Assembly: GCA_017883345.1 (NCBI GenBank)
Contig: JADGNT010000056.1
Coordinates: forward strand, 1 to 12,610
Reading direction: 5' to 3'
DNA from: Candidatus Solibacter sp.
GTDB taxonomy: Bacteria; Acidobacteriota; Terriglobia; Bryobacterales; Bryobacteraceae
DNA length: 12,610 bases
The position numbers and the translations under genes were made by a program. The notes under the pieces were generated by a model that was given only the letters and a program-made list of their open reading frames with translations, was not told the DNA's origin and made no database searches. Numbering within the stretch: position 1 is the stretch's first letter; each line of letters begins with the position of its first letter. Positions 5,738 through 12,610 of the stretch are shown piece after piece.

Positions 5738-7075
5738 CTATCGTAGCAGTGCATGCGCGGTCATCACGATCGCCAATCCCAGACATGCCGCGATCATCTT
5801 CATGGTGGTCCACGTTTTCAGGCTTTGCGGGACCGTCATACCGAAGTATTGCGTGACCATCCAGAAGCCCGAATCGCTGACGTGGGAGAATGCCGATCCG
5901 CCGGCGCAGAGGGCCAGAATCAACTCGGTGGGCGAGTATCCCGGGATCCCCTTCACCAGCGGCGCCGCGATCCCCGCCGCGGTGATGATGGCCACGGTGG
6001 CCGAGCCCTGCGCCAGACGCATGGCCGCGGCGATCAGCCACACCACCAACAGCGGCGAAATCGCGCTGGTCATAAGCAGATTGCCGGCATAGCTGCCCAC
6101 GCCCGAATCCACAATAATCTGCTTCAGCGCGCCGCCGCCGCCCATGATGCAGATCAGCGTGCCCACCGGCAGCAGCGCTTCGGTCGCCATCTTGGAGGCC
6201 TTCTCGCGCGAGAGCCCGCGGCGGATGCCGAAGAAGTAGATCGCCGCCAGCGCGGTCACGGTCAGCGCCGTGTAGGGGTGCCCGACGAATACCGCCACGC
6301 TCTTGAACGGCAGATCGCGCAGGCTCGCCAGGGTGGCGCCCAAGGTGAGCATCACCGGAAGCAGCAGCAGCAGAATCACCATGGGGATGGGCGGCGCCGA
6401 TTCCGTCTCCGGCGCACGCGTCATCGTCTTGGCGATATCGGGCACGGGGATGTAGATGCGCCGCGCGATCCAGGTGCCGTACAGCATGCCGGCGGCCAGC
6501 GCCATCGGCAGGGAGAGCGCGGCGCCGTAGAGGATGGTGCTCCCCAGATCGCCACCGAGCAATTGCGTGGCCGCCGCCGGAGCGGGATGCGGGGGCACCA
6601 GCGAGTGCGTCATGGTCAAGGCCGCCGCCATCGGCAAGCCATAGAACAAGAGCGACCGCTTGGTCTCGCGCGTCAGGTTCCACACCAGCGGCACCAGGAT
6701 GATGAAGCCGACCTCGAAGAAGATGGGGAGCCCCACCAGAAACGCCGCCGCCAGCATGGCCCACGCCGCGTGTTCGATGCCGAATTTTTTGAGCAGCCAG
6801 TCCGCCAGCGCGCGCCCGCCGCCGGAATATTCCAGAAAGCGGCCGATCATGGCGCCCAGCCCGAGCACCACCGCGATGAATCCCAGGGCGTCGCCGAAGC
6901 CCGTCTGGATCGATTTCAGCACCTTATCCGGCGGCATCCCGGAGGCCAACCCCATCGCCATCGCCGAAATCAAGAGGGCGACGAAGGCATGCAACTTCAC
7001 CACCAGAATCAGGAAAAGCAGCAGGACTAGCGTGGCGGCCGTCAGGCAGATGAGGTAGGTACCGTTGGCGGGCAT
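5738..7075 (-). CDS. gntP: GntP-family gluconate:H+ symporter
   Basis: This 445-residue inner-membrane permease is predicted to import gluconate or a related sugar acid with protons. Nearly the whole length is hydrophobic, with a dozen or more membrane segments starting at about residue 8. Family hallmarks include GFGDALGFIAVVLGLGAMIG (59-78), GLPIFFEVGFIILVPL (115-130) and THSLVPPHPAPAAA (156-169). The C-terminal portion shows CAGGSAFSHVSDSGFWMVTQ, the conserved late GntP segment. Length agrees with GntP/GntT/IdnT (about 440). The start is ATG 7075; the leader is poor in Shine-Dalgarno sequence, and the stop of the small secreted protein is 20 bp upstream, so the two may be co-transcribed. 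No gluconate kinase or dehydratase is in the window, so the substrate (gluconate, idonate, glycerate or similar) is open. Confidence 0.9.
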   Translation of the reverse strand: MPANGTYLICLTAATLVLLLFLILVVKLHAFVALLISAMAMGLASGMPPDKVLKSIQTGFGDALGFIAVVLGLGAMIGRFLEYSGGGRALADWLLKKFGIEHAAWAMLAAAFLVGLPIFFEVGFIILVPLVWNLTRETKRSLLFYGLPMAAALTMTHSLVPPHPAPAAATQLLGGDLGSTILYGAALSLPMALAAGMLYGTWIARRIYIPVPDIAKTMTRAPETESAPPIPMVILLLLLPVMLTLGATLASLRDLPFKSVAVFVGHPYTALTVTALAAIYFFGIRRGLSREKASKMATEALLPVGTLICIMGGGGALKQIIVDSGVGSYAGNLLMTSAISPLLVVWLIAAAMRLAQGSATVAIITAAGIAAPLVKGIPGYSPTELILALCAGGSAFSHVSDSGFWMVTQYFGMTVPQSLKTWTTMKMIAACLGLAIVMTAHALLR

Positions 7076-7095
7076 GAAGCCGCCATTTTACACTG

Positions 7096-7644
7096 TTACC
7101 GCTTGCGGGGCCAAAACTCGCGAAACAGATCTGTCCCCACGTCGAGACCAAGCGTGCCGCCGGAGGTGCGCACGCCCGCTCCAAAGTTGGCCAGCCGGGC
7201 CGGCATCCAAATGCGCGACACCTGTCCCGCCGCGAAGGCGCCGGTAATCCGCCCGGCGGCCAGCGTGTGCCCCTGACCGTCGTCGCGCCGCACCCAGAAT
7301 GTCCCCAACATGACGTGCTTCACGCGCGCCCAAACGCTGCCCTCACCCAACCGCCGGAAGTGCAGATCCTCATGCGTCAATGGGCTGAGGCCCAGCTCGA
7401 CCGTGGCCTTGACCGCGCGCTGTCCGAAGGAGTTCCCGGCACGCTTGGCGAAGCCGTCGATTCCCCGGCCCCACTCGGTGGGCGAGTTGATCGCCTCGTT
7501 AAACAGCGCGCTGAACGCGGTCTTCATCAGCGGCCCTTGCCAGATCAGTTTGTCTCGAAAATCGGCAAGATGGTCGGCATCCTGGGCGCAGGCTGACCCC
7601 ACCATGAGGGACACCCCGCACATCGCCACAATGAGTTTGCGCAT
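7096..7644 (-). CDS. Secreted protein of unknown function
   Basis: This is a 182-residue protein starting at ATG 7644, chosen because the product then begins with a clean signal peptide: MRK, hydrophobic IVAMCGVSLMVGSA, and likely cleavage after SACA before QDAD. An upstream in-frame start at 7689 would add 15 residues and spoil the signal. The mature part is soluble-looking. It has NSPTEWGRGIDGFAKRAGNS near residues 50-75 and a glycine-rich C-terminal part (AAGRITGAFAAGQVSRIWMP, then GLDVGTDLFREFWPRKR). I have an impression of similar acidobacterial hypothetical proteins with EWG-GFGRR and a terminal FREFWP, but cannot name a domain. The pattern of short alternating stretches could suit an outer-membrane or periplasmic protein. 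It lies 20 bp upstream of gntP in the same direction. Function not assigned. Confidence 0.7.
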   Translation of the reverse strand: MRKLIVAMCGVSLMVGSACAQDADHLADFRDKLIWQGPLMKTAFSALFNEAINSPTEWGRGIDGFAKRAGNSFGQRAVKATVELGLSPLTHEDLHFRRLGEGSVWARVKHVMLGTFWVRRDDGQGHTLAAGRITGAFAAGQVSRIWMPARLANFGAGVRTSGGTLGLDVGTDLFREFWPRKR

Positions 7645-7804
7645 AAGTCTACGGATAATTAAGGCACGCCGAGCGCCGTAGTTACACAACGTACCGCACT
7701 GCCGCCAAACCGCTTGCTGACGCGCGCGGCGCTGATCGGAGCCACGACCGGGGTACCCTCTGGGTCGGGAGTGTTGCGTCGTCTATCGGCAAGCGACCCA
7801 CCTC

Positions 7805-8968
7805 TTATTGCAGCCGTTCGAATATCCCCGCCGCTCCCTGTCCGCCGCCCACGCACATGGTGACCATTCCATAGCGCGCCTGGCACCGCTCCATCTCGCG
7901 CAGAATGGTGGCCGTCAGCTTCGCCCCCGAGCAGCCCAGCGGATGCCCCAGCGCGATGGCCCCGCCATTCACGTTGACAAGATCGGCGTCCAGCCCCGCC
8001 TTGCGGATCACCGCGACCGCCTGCACGGCGAACGCCTCGTTCAACTCGATCGCGCCGATATCGTGCAGCTTGAGCCCCGCCATGACCAGCGCTTTCGGAA
8101 TCGCCACCACCGGCCCGATGCCCATGATCTCCGGCGGCACGCCCGCCGCGGCGTAGCTCACGAAGCGCGCCTTCGGCCGCAGTCCCAATTGCCGCGCCCT
8201 GGTTTCCGACATGACCAGCGCCGCCGCCGCCCCGTCGCTGGTCTGCGACGAATTCCCCGCCGTCACCGAGCCTTGCGCGTGGAACACCGGCCGCAGTTTG
8301 CCCAGCGCCTCGAGCGACGTGTCCGCCCGCGGCCCTTCATCGCGGTCGAACACCGAGCGCTCCACCGTTCCCGGCGAAACGTTCTCCAGTTCGATGGGCA
8401 CGATCTCATCGGCGAAGTGGCCGTGGGCCTGCGCGCGCACCGCATTCTGATGACTGCGCAGCGCGAACGCGTCCGCGTCCTCGCGCGACACGCCATACTT
8501 GCGGTGCATGCGCTCCGCCGTCAGCCCCATGCTCATATAGACCTCCGGCCAATTCTCCACGAACCAGGGATTCGGCGCCGGCTTGAGTCCCCCGCGCGGG
8601 GCCAGCGACATGGATTCGCTGCCGCCCGCGATCACGATATCGGCGGCGCCCGCGCGGATTCGTTCGGCCGCCAGCGCGATCGCCTGCAAGCCCGAACTGC
8701 AAAACCGGTTGATGGTCATCGCCGGAACCGAATCCGGCAAGCCGGCGCGCAATGCCGCCTGGCGCGCCATATTCCACCCGGCCTCGCCCTCCGGCATGGC
8801 GCATCCCAGGATGACGTCTTCGACATCCTCCTTGGCCGCCGGATAGCGGTCCAGCAGCGCGCGAATCACCATGGCCGCCAGATCGTCCGGCCGCGAATGG
8901 CGCAGCGCACCGCGCGGCGACTTGCCCACCGCCGTCCGCAAACAATCGACAATTACCGCTTCGCGCAT
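7805..8968 (-). CDS. fadA: Acetyl-CoA acyltransferase (3-ketoacyl-CoA thiolase)
   Basis: This 387-residue thiolase should cleave 3-ketoacyl-CoA with CoA to release acetyl-CoA, the last beta-oxidation step. The nucleophile is C90 in NRFCSSGLQAIALAAERI, H342 lies in the GHP loop NVNGGAIALGHPLGCSGAK and the acid/base C372 in MCVGGGQGAAGIFE; all three thiolase signatures are intact. N-terminal REAVIVDCLRTAVGKSPRGA is typical. The ATG at 8968 is preferred over an upstream start at 9043 because it gives the family N-terminus and has a good ribosome-binding site; the longer version would translate part of the 25-bp repeat. It follows fadN by about 110 bp on the same strand, so the pair form a beta-oxidation operon. 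A biosynthetic acetoacetyl-CoA thiolase role is less likely given this partner. Confidence 0.93.
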   Translation of the reverse strand: MREAVIVDCLRTAVGKSPRGALRHSRPDDLAAMVIRALLDRYPAAKEDVEDVILGCAMPEGEAGWNMARQAALRAGLPDSVPAMTINRFCSSGLQAIALAAERIRAGAADIVIAGGSESMSLAPRGGLKPAPNPWFVENWPEVYMSMGLTAERMHRKYGVSREDADAFALRSHQNAVRAQAHGHFADEIVPIELENVSPGTVERSVFDRDEGPRADTSLEALGKLRPVFHAQGSVTAGNSSQTSDGAAAALVMSETRARQLGLRPKARFVSYAAAGVPPEIMGIGPVVAIPKALVMAGLKLHDIGAIELNEAFAVQAVAVIRKAGLDADLVNVNGGAIALGHPLGCSGAKLTATILREMERCQARYGMVTMCVGGGQGAAGIFERLQ

Positions 8969-8974
8969 AGGTGT

Positions 8975-8980
8975 TCCCCT
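8975..8980 (-). promoter_or_regulatory. Ribosome-binding site of fadA
   Basis: On the minus strand AGGGGA lies 6 bases before the ATG at 8968. This is the best Shine-Dalgarno match near any start in the window and decides the fadA start in favour of 8968 over 9043. Confidence 0.7.
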
Positions 8981-8995
8981 TAGTTCACACAAGGA

Positions 8996-9071
8996 AATCG
9001 CTCCCTTACGGTCGCGGCTCCGATCGACGCATCCCCGCTCCAATCAGAGCCGCGACCGTAAGGGAGCGATT
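8996..9071. repeat. 25-bp perfect inverted repeat between fadN and fadA
   Basis: Bases 8996-9020 and 9047-9071 are perfect reverse complements over 25 bp. After one mismatch there are 3 more pairs (9022-9024 with 9043-9045), leaving a loop of about 17 bases. The arm contains CTCCCTTACGGTCGCGGCTC. I recall this word as an abundant dispersed repeat in Solibacter-type genomes; that recollection is unverified. It lies 6 bp beyond the fadN stop and 15 bp before the fadA ribosome-binding site. In the fadN-fadA transcript it would fold into a long stable stem-loop, able to protect the upstream message or attenuate fadA. Confidence 0.92.
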
Positions 9072-9077
9072 GCGCCC

Positions 9078-11411
9078 TCAATTCCTCAGCGCCTTCCCGT
9101 TCTTCAGCATGTACTGCATGCGTTCCTGCGTCTTCACATTCCCGCACAGACTCAGAAACGCTTCGCGCTCCAGGTCCAGCAGATACTGCTCCGAGACCTT
9201 CTGCGTGCCGGTCAGCCGTCCGCCGCTCAGCACGTATGCCAGCTTCTCCCCGACCACGCAATCGTACTCCGTGATGTATCCGCCCTCGGCCGCCAGCGTC
9301 ATTCCCATCTTGAGCGTGGCGTAACCCGCCTCGCCTTCCACCGCGATATCCTGCCGCGGTATCCCCGGCGACCAGCCGGCCACACAGCCGAGCGCCGCCG
9401 CCTTGGCGTCCGCCGTCAGGCGTTCGCGATTCATGGTCAGCCCGTCGCTGGAGCGCAGGAAACCCAACTCGCGGGCGTGCGCCGCGCTCTCGCTCACCTT
9501 GCCGGGCCCGATCAAATCGAACGCGCGTTTGGCGTTGCCCAGGCGCAGCAGCATTTCCTTGCACCCGCCGCCGGCCGGAATCAGCCCCACGCCGGTCTCC
9601 ACCAGGCCCATGTACGTCTCCGCCGACGCCTGCACGCGGCCCGCGTGCAGCACCACTTCGCAGCCGCCGCCCAGCGCCATGCCGAACGCCGCAGCCACCA
9701 CCGGCCGCGACGCGTACTTCATCGCCATGCATGCCGCCTGGAAGCGCCGGATGGCGGTGTCGAGAGCGTCCCACTCGCCTGCCTGCGAGGCCACGAGCAC
9801 CGTCATCAGATTGGCGCCGACGCTGAAGTTCTCGCCGTCGTTGGCCACCACCAGCGCCTCGAACCCGCCGTCCACTTCGTCCAAGGCGCCTGCCACCATC
9901 TGTACCATGTCCTCGCCCAGCGCATTCATTTTGCTGTGGAACTCCAGGCAGAGCACGCCGTCTCCCAGGTCCACCAGCGAGGCGCCGGGGTTGGTCTTCA
10001 CCACGCCGCGCGCGCGCTTGATCGCGCCCAGCACCGTCACGCCCGGACGCTTCTCCAGTTCGGCGTACCCGCCGGCATTCAGGTCGAAGTAGCGCGTCCC
10101 CGGTTCGCTCTCGCGGTCCGCATCCTCATAGAAGCTCCGCGCGCCCGATGCCAGCATGCGCTCCACGTTCTCCGGAATGGCGCACTCTTCGCGGCGCATG
10201 CGCTCCACCGTCTCCGGCACGCCGAGCGCGTCCCACAGTTCGAAAGGTCCGAGCGTGAACCCGTATCCCCAACGCATGGCGCGATCGATCTCCACGATGC
10301 GGTCCGAAACCTCCGGCACCATGCGCGCCGCATAGAGCACGAAGCCGCGAAACAGCTTCCACAGAAACTTCCCGGCGCGGTCGTCGCCCGCCACCAGCGC
10401 GCGCAATCGCTGCCCCAGGTCCTCGACTCCGCGCACCGCTTCCACCGCCGGAAACTTCACCTTTTGCGCCAGGCGATACTCCAGCGTTTTGCGGTTAAGC
10501 GCCCAGATCTCCTTGTCCGCGCCTTTGCCCACGCGCTTGTAGAATCCCTGCCCGCGCTTTTCCCCCAGCCAGCCGCGATCCATCATCCGCTGCATAATTT
10601 CGGGAACGCGATATAGTTCGCGCGCCGGATCGAGCGGCGCCGCCTCATACAAATTGCGCAGCACATGCACCCACACATCGAGGCCGATGATGTCGATCAG
10701 CCGGAAGCTGGCGCTCTTGGGCAGCCCGATCAGCGGCCCCGTCAGCGCGTCCACTTCCTCCACCGAGAGATCGCCCGCTTCGGTGAGCAGCCCCACTTTC
10801 GCCCCGAAGAAGCAGCCGATGCGATTGCCGATAAAGTTGGGCGTATCCTTGCACCGCACCACGCCCTTGCCGAGGCGCAGATCGCAGAACGACGCCACCC
10901 AAGCGAGCACTTCGGGGCGCGTCTCCGCCCCCGCGATCACCTCCGCCAGGTGCAGGTAGCGCGGCGGATTGAAAAAGTGCGTGCCCAGGAAATGCCGCCG
11001 GAACTCGCTATCGAAACCCTCGGAGATGCGCGCCAGCGGAATCCCGCTGGTATTCGTCGAGACAATCGACCCCGGCGCGCGCAACGCCGCCACGCGGCGC
11101 CACAGCGACCGTTTGATCTCGAGATTCTCCGCCACGGCTTCGACGATCCACTCGCATCGCCCCACGCGGCCCAGATCGTCCTCGAAATTCCCCGGCGCGA
11201 TCAGCGCTTTGGCGGCGTCGGTGAAAAACGCCACGGGCCTCTGCTTCGCCGCATTTTCGATTCCCCCTAGCGCTGCCGCATTCCGCTTGGGCTGATCTGG
11301 CAGCACGATATCCAGCAGGTCCACCGGGAACCCTGCATTGGCGAAGTGGGCCGCGATCCGCGCGCCCATGGTCCCCGCCCCCAAAACCGCAACACGGCGT
11401 AATGGCTTCAT
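9078..11411 (-). CDS. fadN: Bifunctional 3-hydroxyacyl-CoA dehydrogenase/enoyl-CoA hydratase
   Basis: This 777-residue enzyme carries out hydration of trans-2-enoyl-CoA and NAD-dependent oxidation of 3-hydroxyacyl-CoA in beta-oxidation. Domain order is dehydrogenase first, hydratase last, as in Bacillus FadN and opposite to E. coli FadB. The NAD-binding G11AGTMG16 is in VAVLGAGTMGARIAAHFANA. The catalytic His/Glu pair is H145 (GTHFFNPP) and E157 (LAEVIAG), and DTPNFIGNRIG (189-199) is the usual linker. A second dehydrogenase C-terminal-type domain covers about 350-450. The crotonase fold is about 475-690: NDGENFSVGANL, E585 in ALGGGCEVVLHAG and E605 in GLVETGVGLIPAGGG, the two hydratase acids. 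The ATG 11411 start is preferred to TTG 11438 because the Rossmann strand begins right after it. It is divergent from the UPF0104 gene and upstream of fadA. Confidence 0.93.
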   Translation of the reverse strand: MKPLRRVAVLGAGTMGARIAAHFANAGFPVDLLDIVLPDQPKRNAAALGGIENAAKQRPVAFFTDAAKALIAPGNFEDDLGRVGRCEWIVEAVAENLEIKRSLWRRVAALRAPGSIVSTNTSGIPLARISEGFDSEFRRHFLGTHFFNPPRYLHLAEVIAGAETRPEVLAWVASFCDLRLGKGVVRCKDTPNFIGNRIGCFFGAKVGLLTEAGDLSVEEVDALTGPLIGLPKSASFRLIDIIGLDVWVHVLRNLYEAAPLDPARELYRVPEIMQRMMDRGWLGEKRGQGFYKRVGKGADKEIWALNRKTLEYRLAQKVKFPAVEAVRGVEDLGQRLRALVAGDDRAGKFLWKLFRGFVLYAARMVPEVSDRIVEIDRAMRWGYGFTLGPFELWDALGVPETVERMRREECAIPENVERMLASGARSFYEDADRESEPGTRYFDLNAGGYAELEKRPGVTVLGAIKRARGVVKTNPGASLVDLGDGVLCLEFHSKMNALGEDMVQMVAGALDEVDGGFEALVVANDGENFSVGANLMTVLVASQAGEWDALDTAIRRFQAACMAMKYASRPVVAAAFGMALGGGCEVVLHAGRVQASAETYMGLVETGVGLIPAGGGCKEMLLRLGNAKRAFDLIGPGKVSESAAHARELGFLRSSDGLTMNRERLTADAKAAALGCVAGWSPGIPRQDIAVEGEAGYATLKMGMTLAAEGGYITEYDCVVGEKLAYVLSGGRLTGTQKVSEQYLLDLEREAFLSLCGNVKTQERMQYMLKNGKALRN

Positions 11412-11510
11412 CACAGCTAGGGTACGCTTGCGGGGCAACCCCGGGCAACAAGCCGGTCCAGGGGGTCCGCCCCACGAGGCTCGGTTCAGCCCTCAGGCTA
11501 TGATGAAGTC
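11412..11510. promoter_or_regulatory. Divergent promoter region fadN / UPF0104 gene
   Basis: These 99 bp must hold start signals for both flanking genes. Rightward, TATGAT at 11499-11504 is a good -10 hexamer ending 6 bases before the GTG start. If used, the transcript would be essentially leaderless, consistent with the lack of a Shine-Dalgarno sequence; no convincing -35 is seen. Leftward I see no clear promoter. A short GGGG-CAA-CCCC hairpin lies near 11432-11442. No recognisable FadR operator was found by eye. Confidence 0.3.
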
Positions 11511-12506
11511 GTGACCGAATCGCGAAGCAGAATCCCCGGCTGGCTGCCGCAAACGCTTGGTTACAGCATCTCCGCCGCCTGCCTCATCTGGGTGCTCCAC
11601 GGATACCCGCTCAACGAACTCGGGCCCACCCTGCGTGCGCTCGATTACCGGTGGGTCGGGCTCGCCGTGGCTGCCGACCTCGCGGTCTACGTCGTCCACG
11701 GCTGGCGCTGGACCACACTGCTGGTCCCCGTGGCGCGCGTCGGCTTCTGGCGCACCGTGCAGGCAATCTACATCGGACTCTTCGCCAATGAAGTGCTCCC
11801 GCTGCGCACCGGCGAGATCATTCGCTGCTACCTGCTGGCCCACTGGAACGACCTGCGCCTCTCGCTCACATTCGCCTCCGCCGGCTTGGAGCGCATCATC
11901 GACGGCGTCTGGATGCTCGCCGCCTTCTTCGTCACCGCGAGTTTCGTGCATGGCATCCCGCGCGATCTCACCATCCTGGTGCAGGCGCTCGCCCTGCTGC
12001 TCGTGATTGGCGCCGGCATCCTGTTCTGGATCGTGATGCACAAGCACCATGCCCACGCCGTGCTCAGCGAAAGCCGCTGGAGCGCCACCCTGCGGCACAT
12101 CGTGGAAGGACTGCACCTGATGGGCCGCCCGCGCACCCTGGGACTCACCGCCGCCATCAGCCTGCTCTATCTCGCGCTACAGATTCTCTCGGTTTTCGCG
12201 TTGATGCGCGCCTATGGCCTGGATCTCTCTTTCTGGGTTGCCGGCGGCGTGCTCACCCTGGTCCGCCTCAGCACGGTGGTGCCGAACGCCCCCGGCAATC
12301 TCGGCCTGATCAATCTCGCCTGCGTGATGGCGCTCGGCCTCTTCGAAGTCGAAACAAACGATGCCAAGACGTTCTCCATCATCCTGTTCGTCTCTCTCAC
12401 CCTGCCGCTTTTGATCGGCGGCGCCGTGGCCACCGCCCTCACCGGTCTGAATATCGGTGAGCTCCGCGACCGCGCCCGTCAGGGCGCGAAGCAGGCAGTC
12501 AAGTAG
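11511..12506 (+). CDS. Lysylphosphatidylglycerol synthase TM-domain (UPF0104) membrane protein
   Basis: This 331-residue multi-pass inner-membrane protein belongs to the flippase-like family named after the membrane half of MprF. Hydrophobic segments lie near residues 15-30, 47-63, 82-98, 132-147, 155-175, 211-233, 243-255, 266-280 and 287-312. Family signatures are the N-x-(L)-P-x-R-x-GE-x-x-R motif in FANEVLPLRTGEIIRCYLLA (91-110) and VVPNAPGNLGLINLACVMAL (256-275), matching the PxxPGxLG region. There is no cytosolic lysyl-transferase domain, so it is not a complete MprF. Stand-alone members are thought to move lipids or lipid-linked precursors across the membrane, but the substrate here is unknown. 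GTG 11511 is the start because nearby ATGs (11500, 11503) are out of frame. It has no operon partner and ends before a hairpin at 12511. Confidence 0.85.
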   Translation: MTESRSRIPGWLPQTLGYSISAACLIWVLHGYPLNELGPTLRALDYRWVGLAVAADLAVYVVHGWRWTTLLVPVARVGFWRTVQAIYIGLFANEVLPLRTGEIIRCYLLAHWNDLRLSLTFASAGLERIIDGVWMLAAFFVTASFVHGIPRDLTILVQALALLLVIGAGILFWIVMHKHHAHAVLSESRWSATLRHIVEGLHLMGRPRTLGLTAAISLLYLALQILSVFALMRAYGLDLSFWVAGGVLTLVRLSTVVPNAPGNLGLINLACVMALGLFEVETNDAKTFSIILFVSLTLPLLIGGAVATALTGLNIGELRDRARQGAKQAVK

Positions 12507-12510
12507 CGAC

Positions 12511-12529
12511 GTCCGAGCTTCGCTCGGAT
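12511..12529 (+). terminator. Short hairpin after UPF0104 gene
   Basis: GTCCGAGC and GCTCGGAT flank a TTC loop, giving a stem of 7 perfect pairs plus a G-T pair, 4 bp after the stop codon. The placement suits termination, but no T-run follows at once. It directly abuts the 81-bp repeat at 12530 and may instead be the edge of that repeat unit; no equivalent hairpin borders the left copy. Confidence 0.35.
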
Positions 12530-12610
12530 CTGGAGTTTCTACATTTTCAACCCGCGTCTGCGCCTTGATGCCGAGTTCTTCGCGTCGGGCCAGTCTTGTG
12601 CGTGCGCGGT
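12530..12610. repeat. 81-bp inverted repeat, right copy
   Basis: Reverse complement of bases 17-97 with 80 of 81 positions identical. The match continues to the last base of the window, so the true repeat may be longer. No coding potential is recognised. Because the two copies face each other across 12.4 kb, recombination between them would invert the enclosed block; alternatively they mark the point where a repeat-limited assembly stops. Confidence 0.93.

Noticed and set aside
5753..7030. 425-codon open frame on the plus strand
   Set aside because: Antisense to the GntP permease; very rich in Arg, His, Gln and Gly with no domain features.
7645..7804. Intergenic stretch with a minus-strand open frame reaching 7659
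   Set aside because: The frame continues as a shadow of fadA and shows no motif; no RNA gene or clear terminator was recognised in these 160 bp.
8871..10616. 581-codon open frame on the plus strand
   Set aside because: Antisense to the fadN and fadA coding regions; His/Arg/Gln-rich composition typical of a GC-rich shadow frame, no family motif.
11438..11438. Upstream TTG start for fadN at 11438
   Set aside because: It would add nine residues before the Rossmann strand with no better ribosome-binding site; ATG 11411 fits the family.
1..12610. CRISPR array, tRNA/rRNA genes, prophage, toxin-antitoxin or defence cluster
   Set aside because: No regularly spaced direct repeats, no cloverleaf-like conserved tRNA sequence and no transposase, integrase, nuclease or Cas motif was seen in any coding frame. 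The repeats present are isolated palindromes.

Overview
The window reads as a GC-rich chromosomal segment of an Acidobacteriota-type soil bacterium, most likely near Solibacter/Bryobacter. I infer this from gene style (CRTAC1-type ASPIC/UnbV protein, zinc-finger anti-sigma factor, FadN/FadA pair) and from several short palindromic repeat families scattered between genes, some reading into coding sequence. No database search was possible, so the taxon is an inference.

Layout. Bases 1-1680 are a gene graveyard. They hold an 81-bp repeat (17-97), a partial ORF cut at that repeat (to 553), a 5'-truncated ASPIC/UnbV protein (566-1078, minus), a 195-bp MITE-like element with 24-bp terminal inverted repeats (1083-1277), a decayed RhaT-like sugar permease remnant (about 1278-1600, minus) and a REP-like palindrome (1601-1668). 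Next comes an intact N-acetylglucosamine-6-phosphate deacetylase (nagA, minus), divergent across a 341-bp gap from an ECF sigma factor, its zinc-finger anti-sigma factor and rsmA (16S rRNA dimethyltransferase). These three plus-strand genes are tightly packed, and rsmA begins on a TTG. A 125-bp REP-like hairpin overlaps the end of rsmA and supplies its last ~29 codons. It abuts the tail of an inorganic pyrophosphatase gene (ppa, minus) that has lost its catalytic middle. Upstream of ppa on the minus strand are a GntP-family gluconate permease and a small secreted protein of unknown function.

Bases 7805-11411 hold a minus-strand beta-oxidation pair. A FadN-type 3-hydroxyacyl-CoA dehydrogenase/enoyl-CoA hydratase is followed by a FadA-type thiolase, with a perfect 25-bp inverted repeat between them. 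Divergent from fadN is a multi-pass membrane protein of the lysylphosphatidylglycerol synthase transmembrane (UPF0104) family. After it lie a hairpin and a second, inverted copy of the 81-bp repeat, which runs to the last base of the window.

The working genes are mostly ordinary core and accessory metabolism: amino-sugar catabolism, gluconate uptake, fatty acid beta-oxidation, envelope-linked sigma regulation and ribosome maturation. I see no defence island, CRISPR array, prophage or biosynthetic cluster. The unusual content is the repeat elements and what they have done to neighbouring genes: fragments bounded by repeats, an altered RsmA C-terminus, a repeat inside a beta-oxidation operon, and the inverted 81-bp repeats flanking the whole window.
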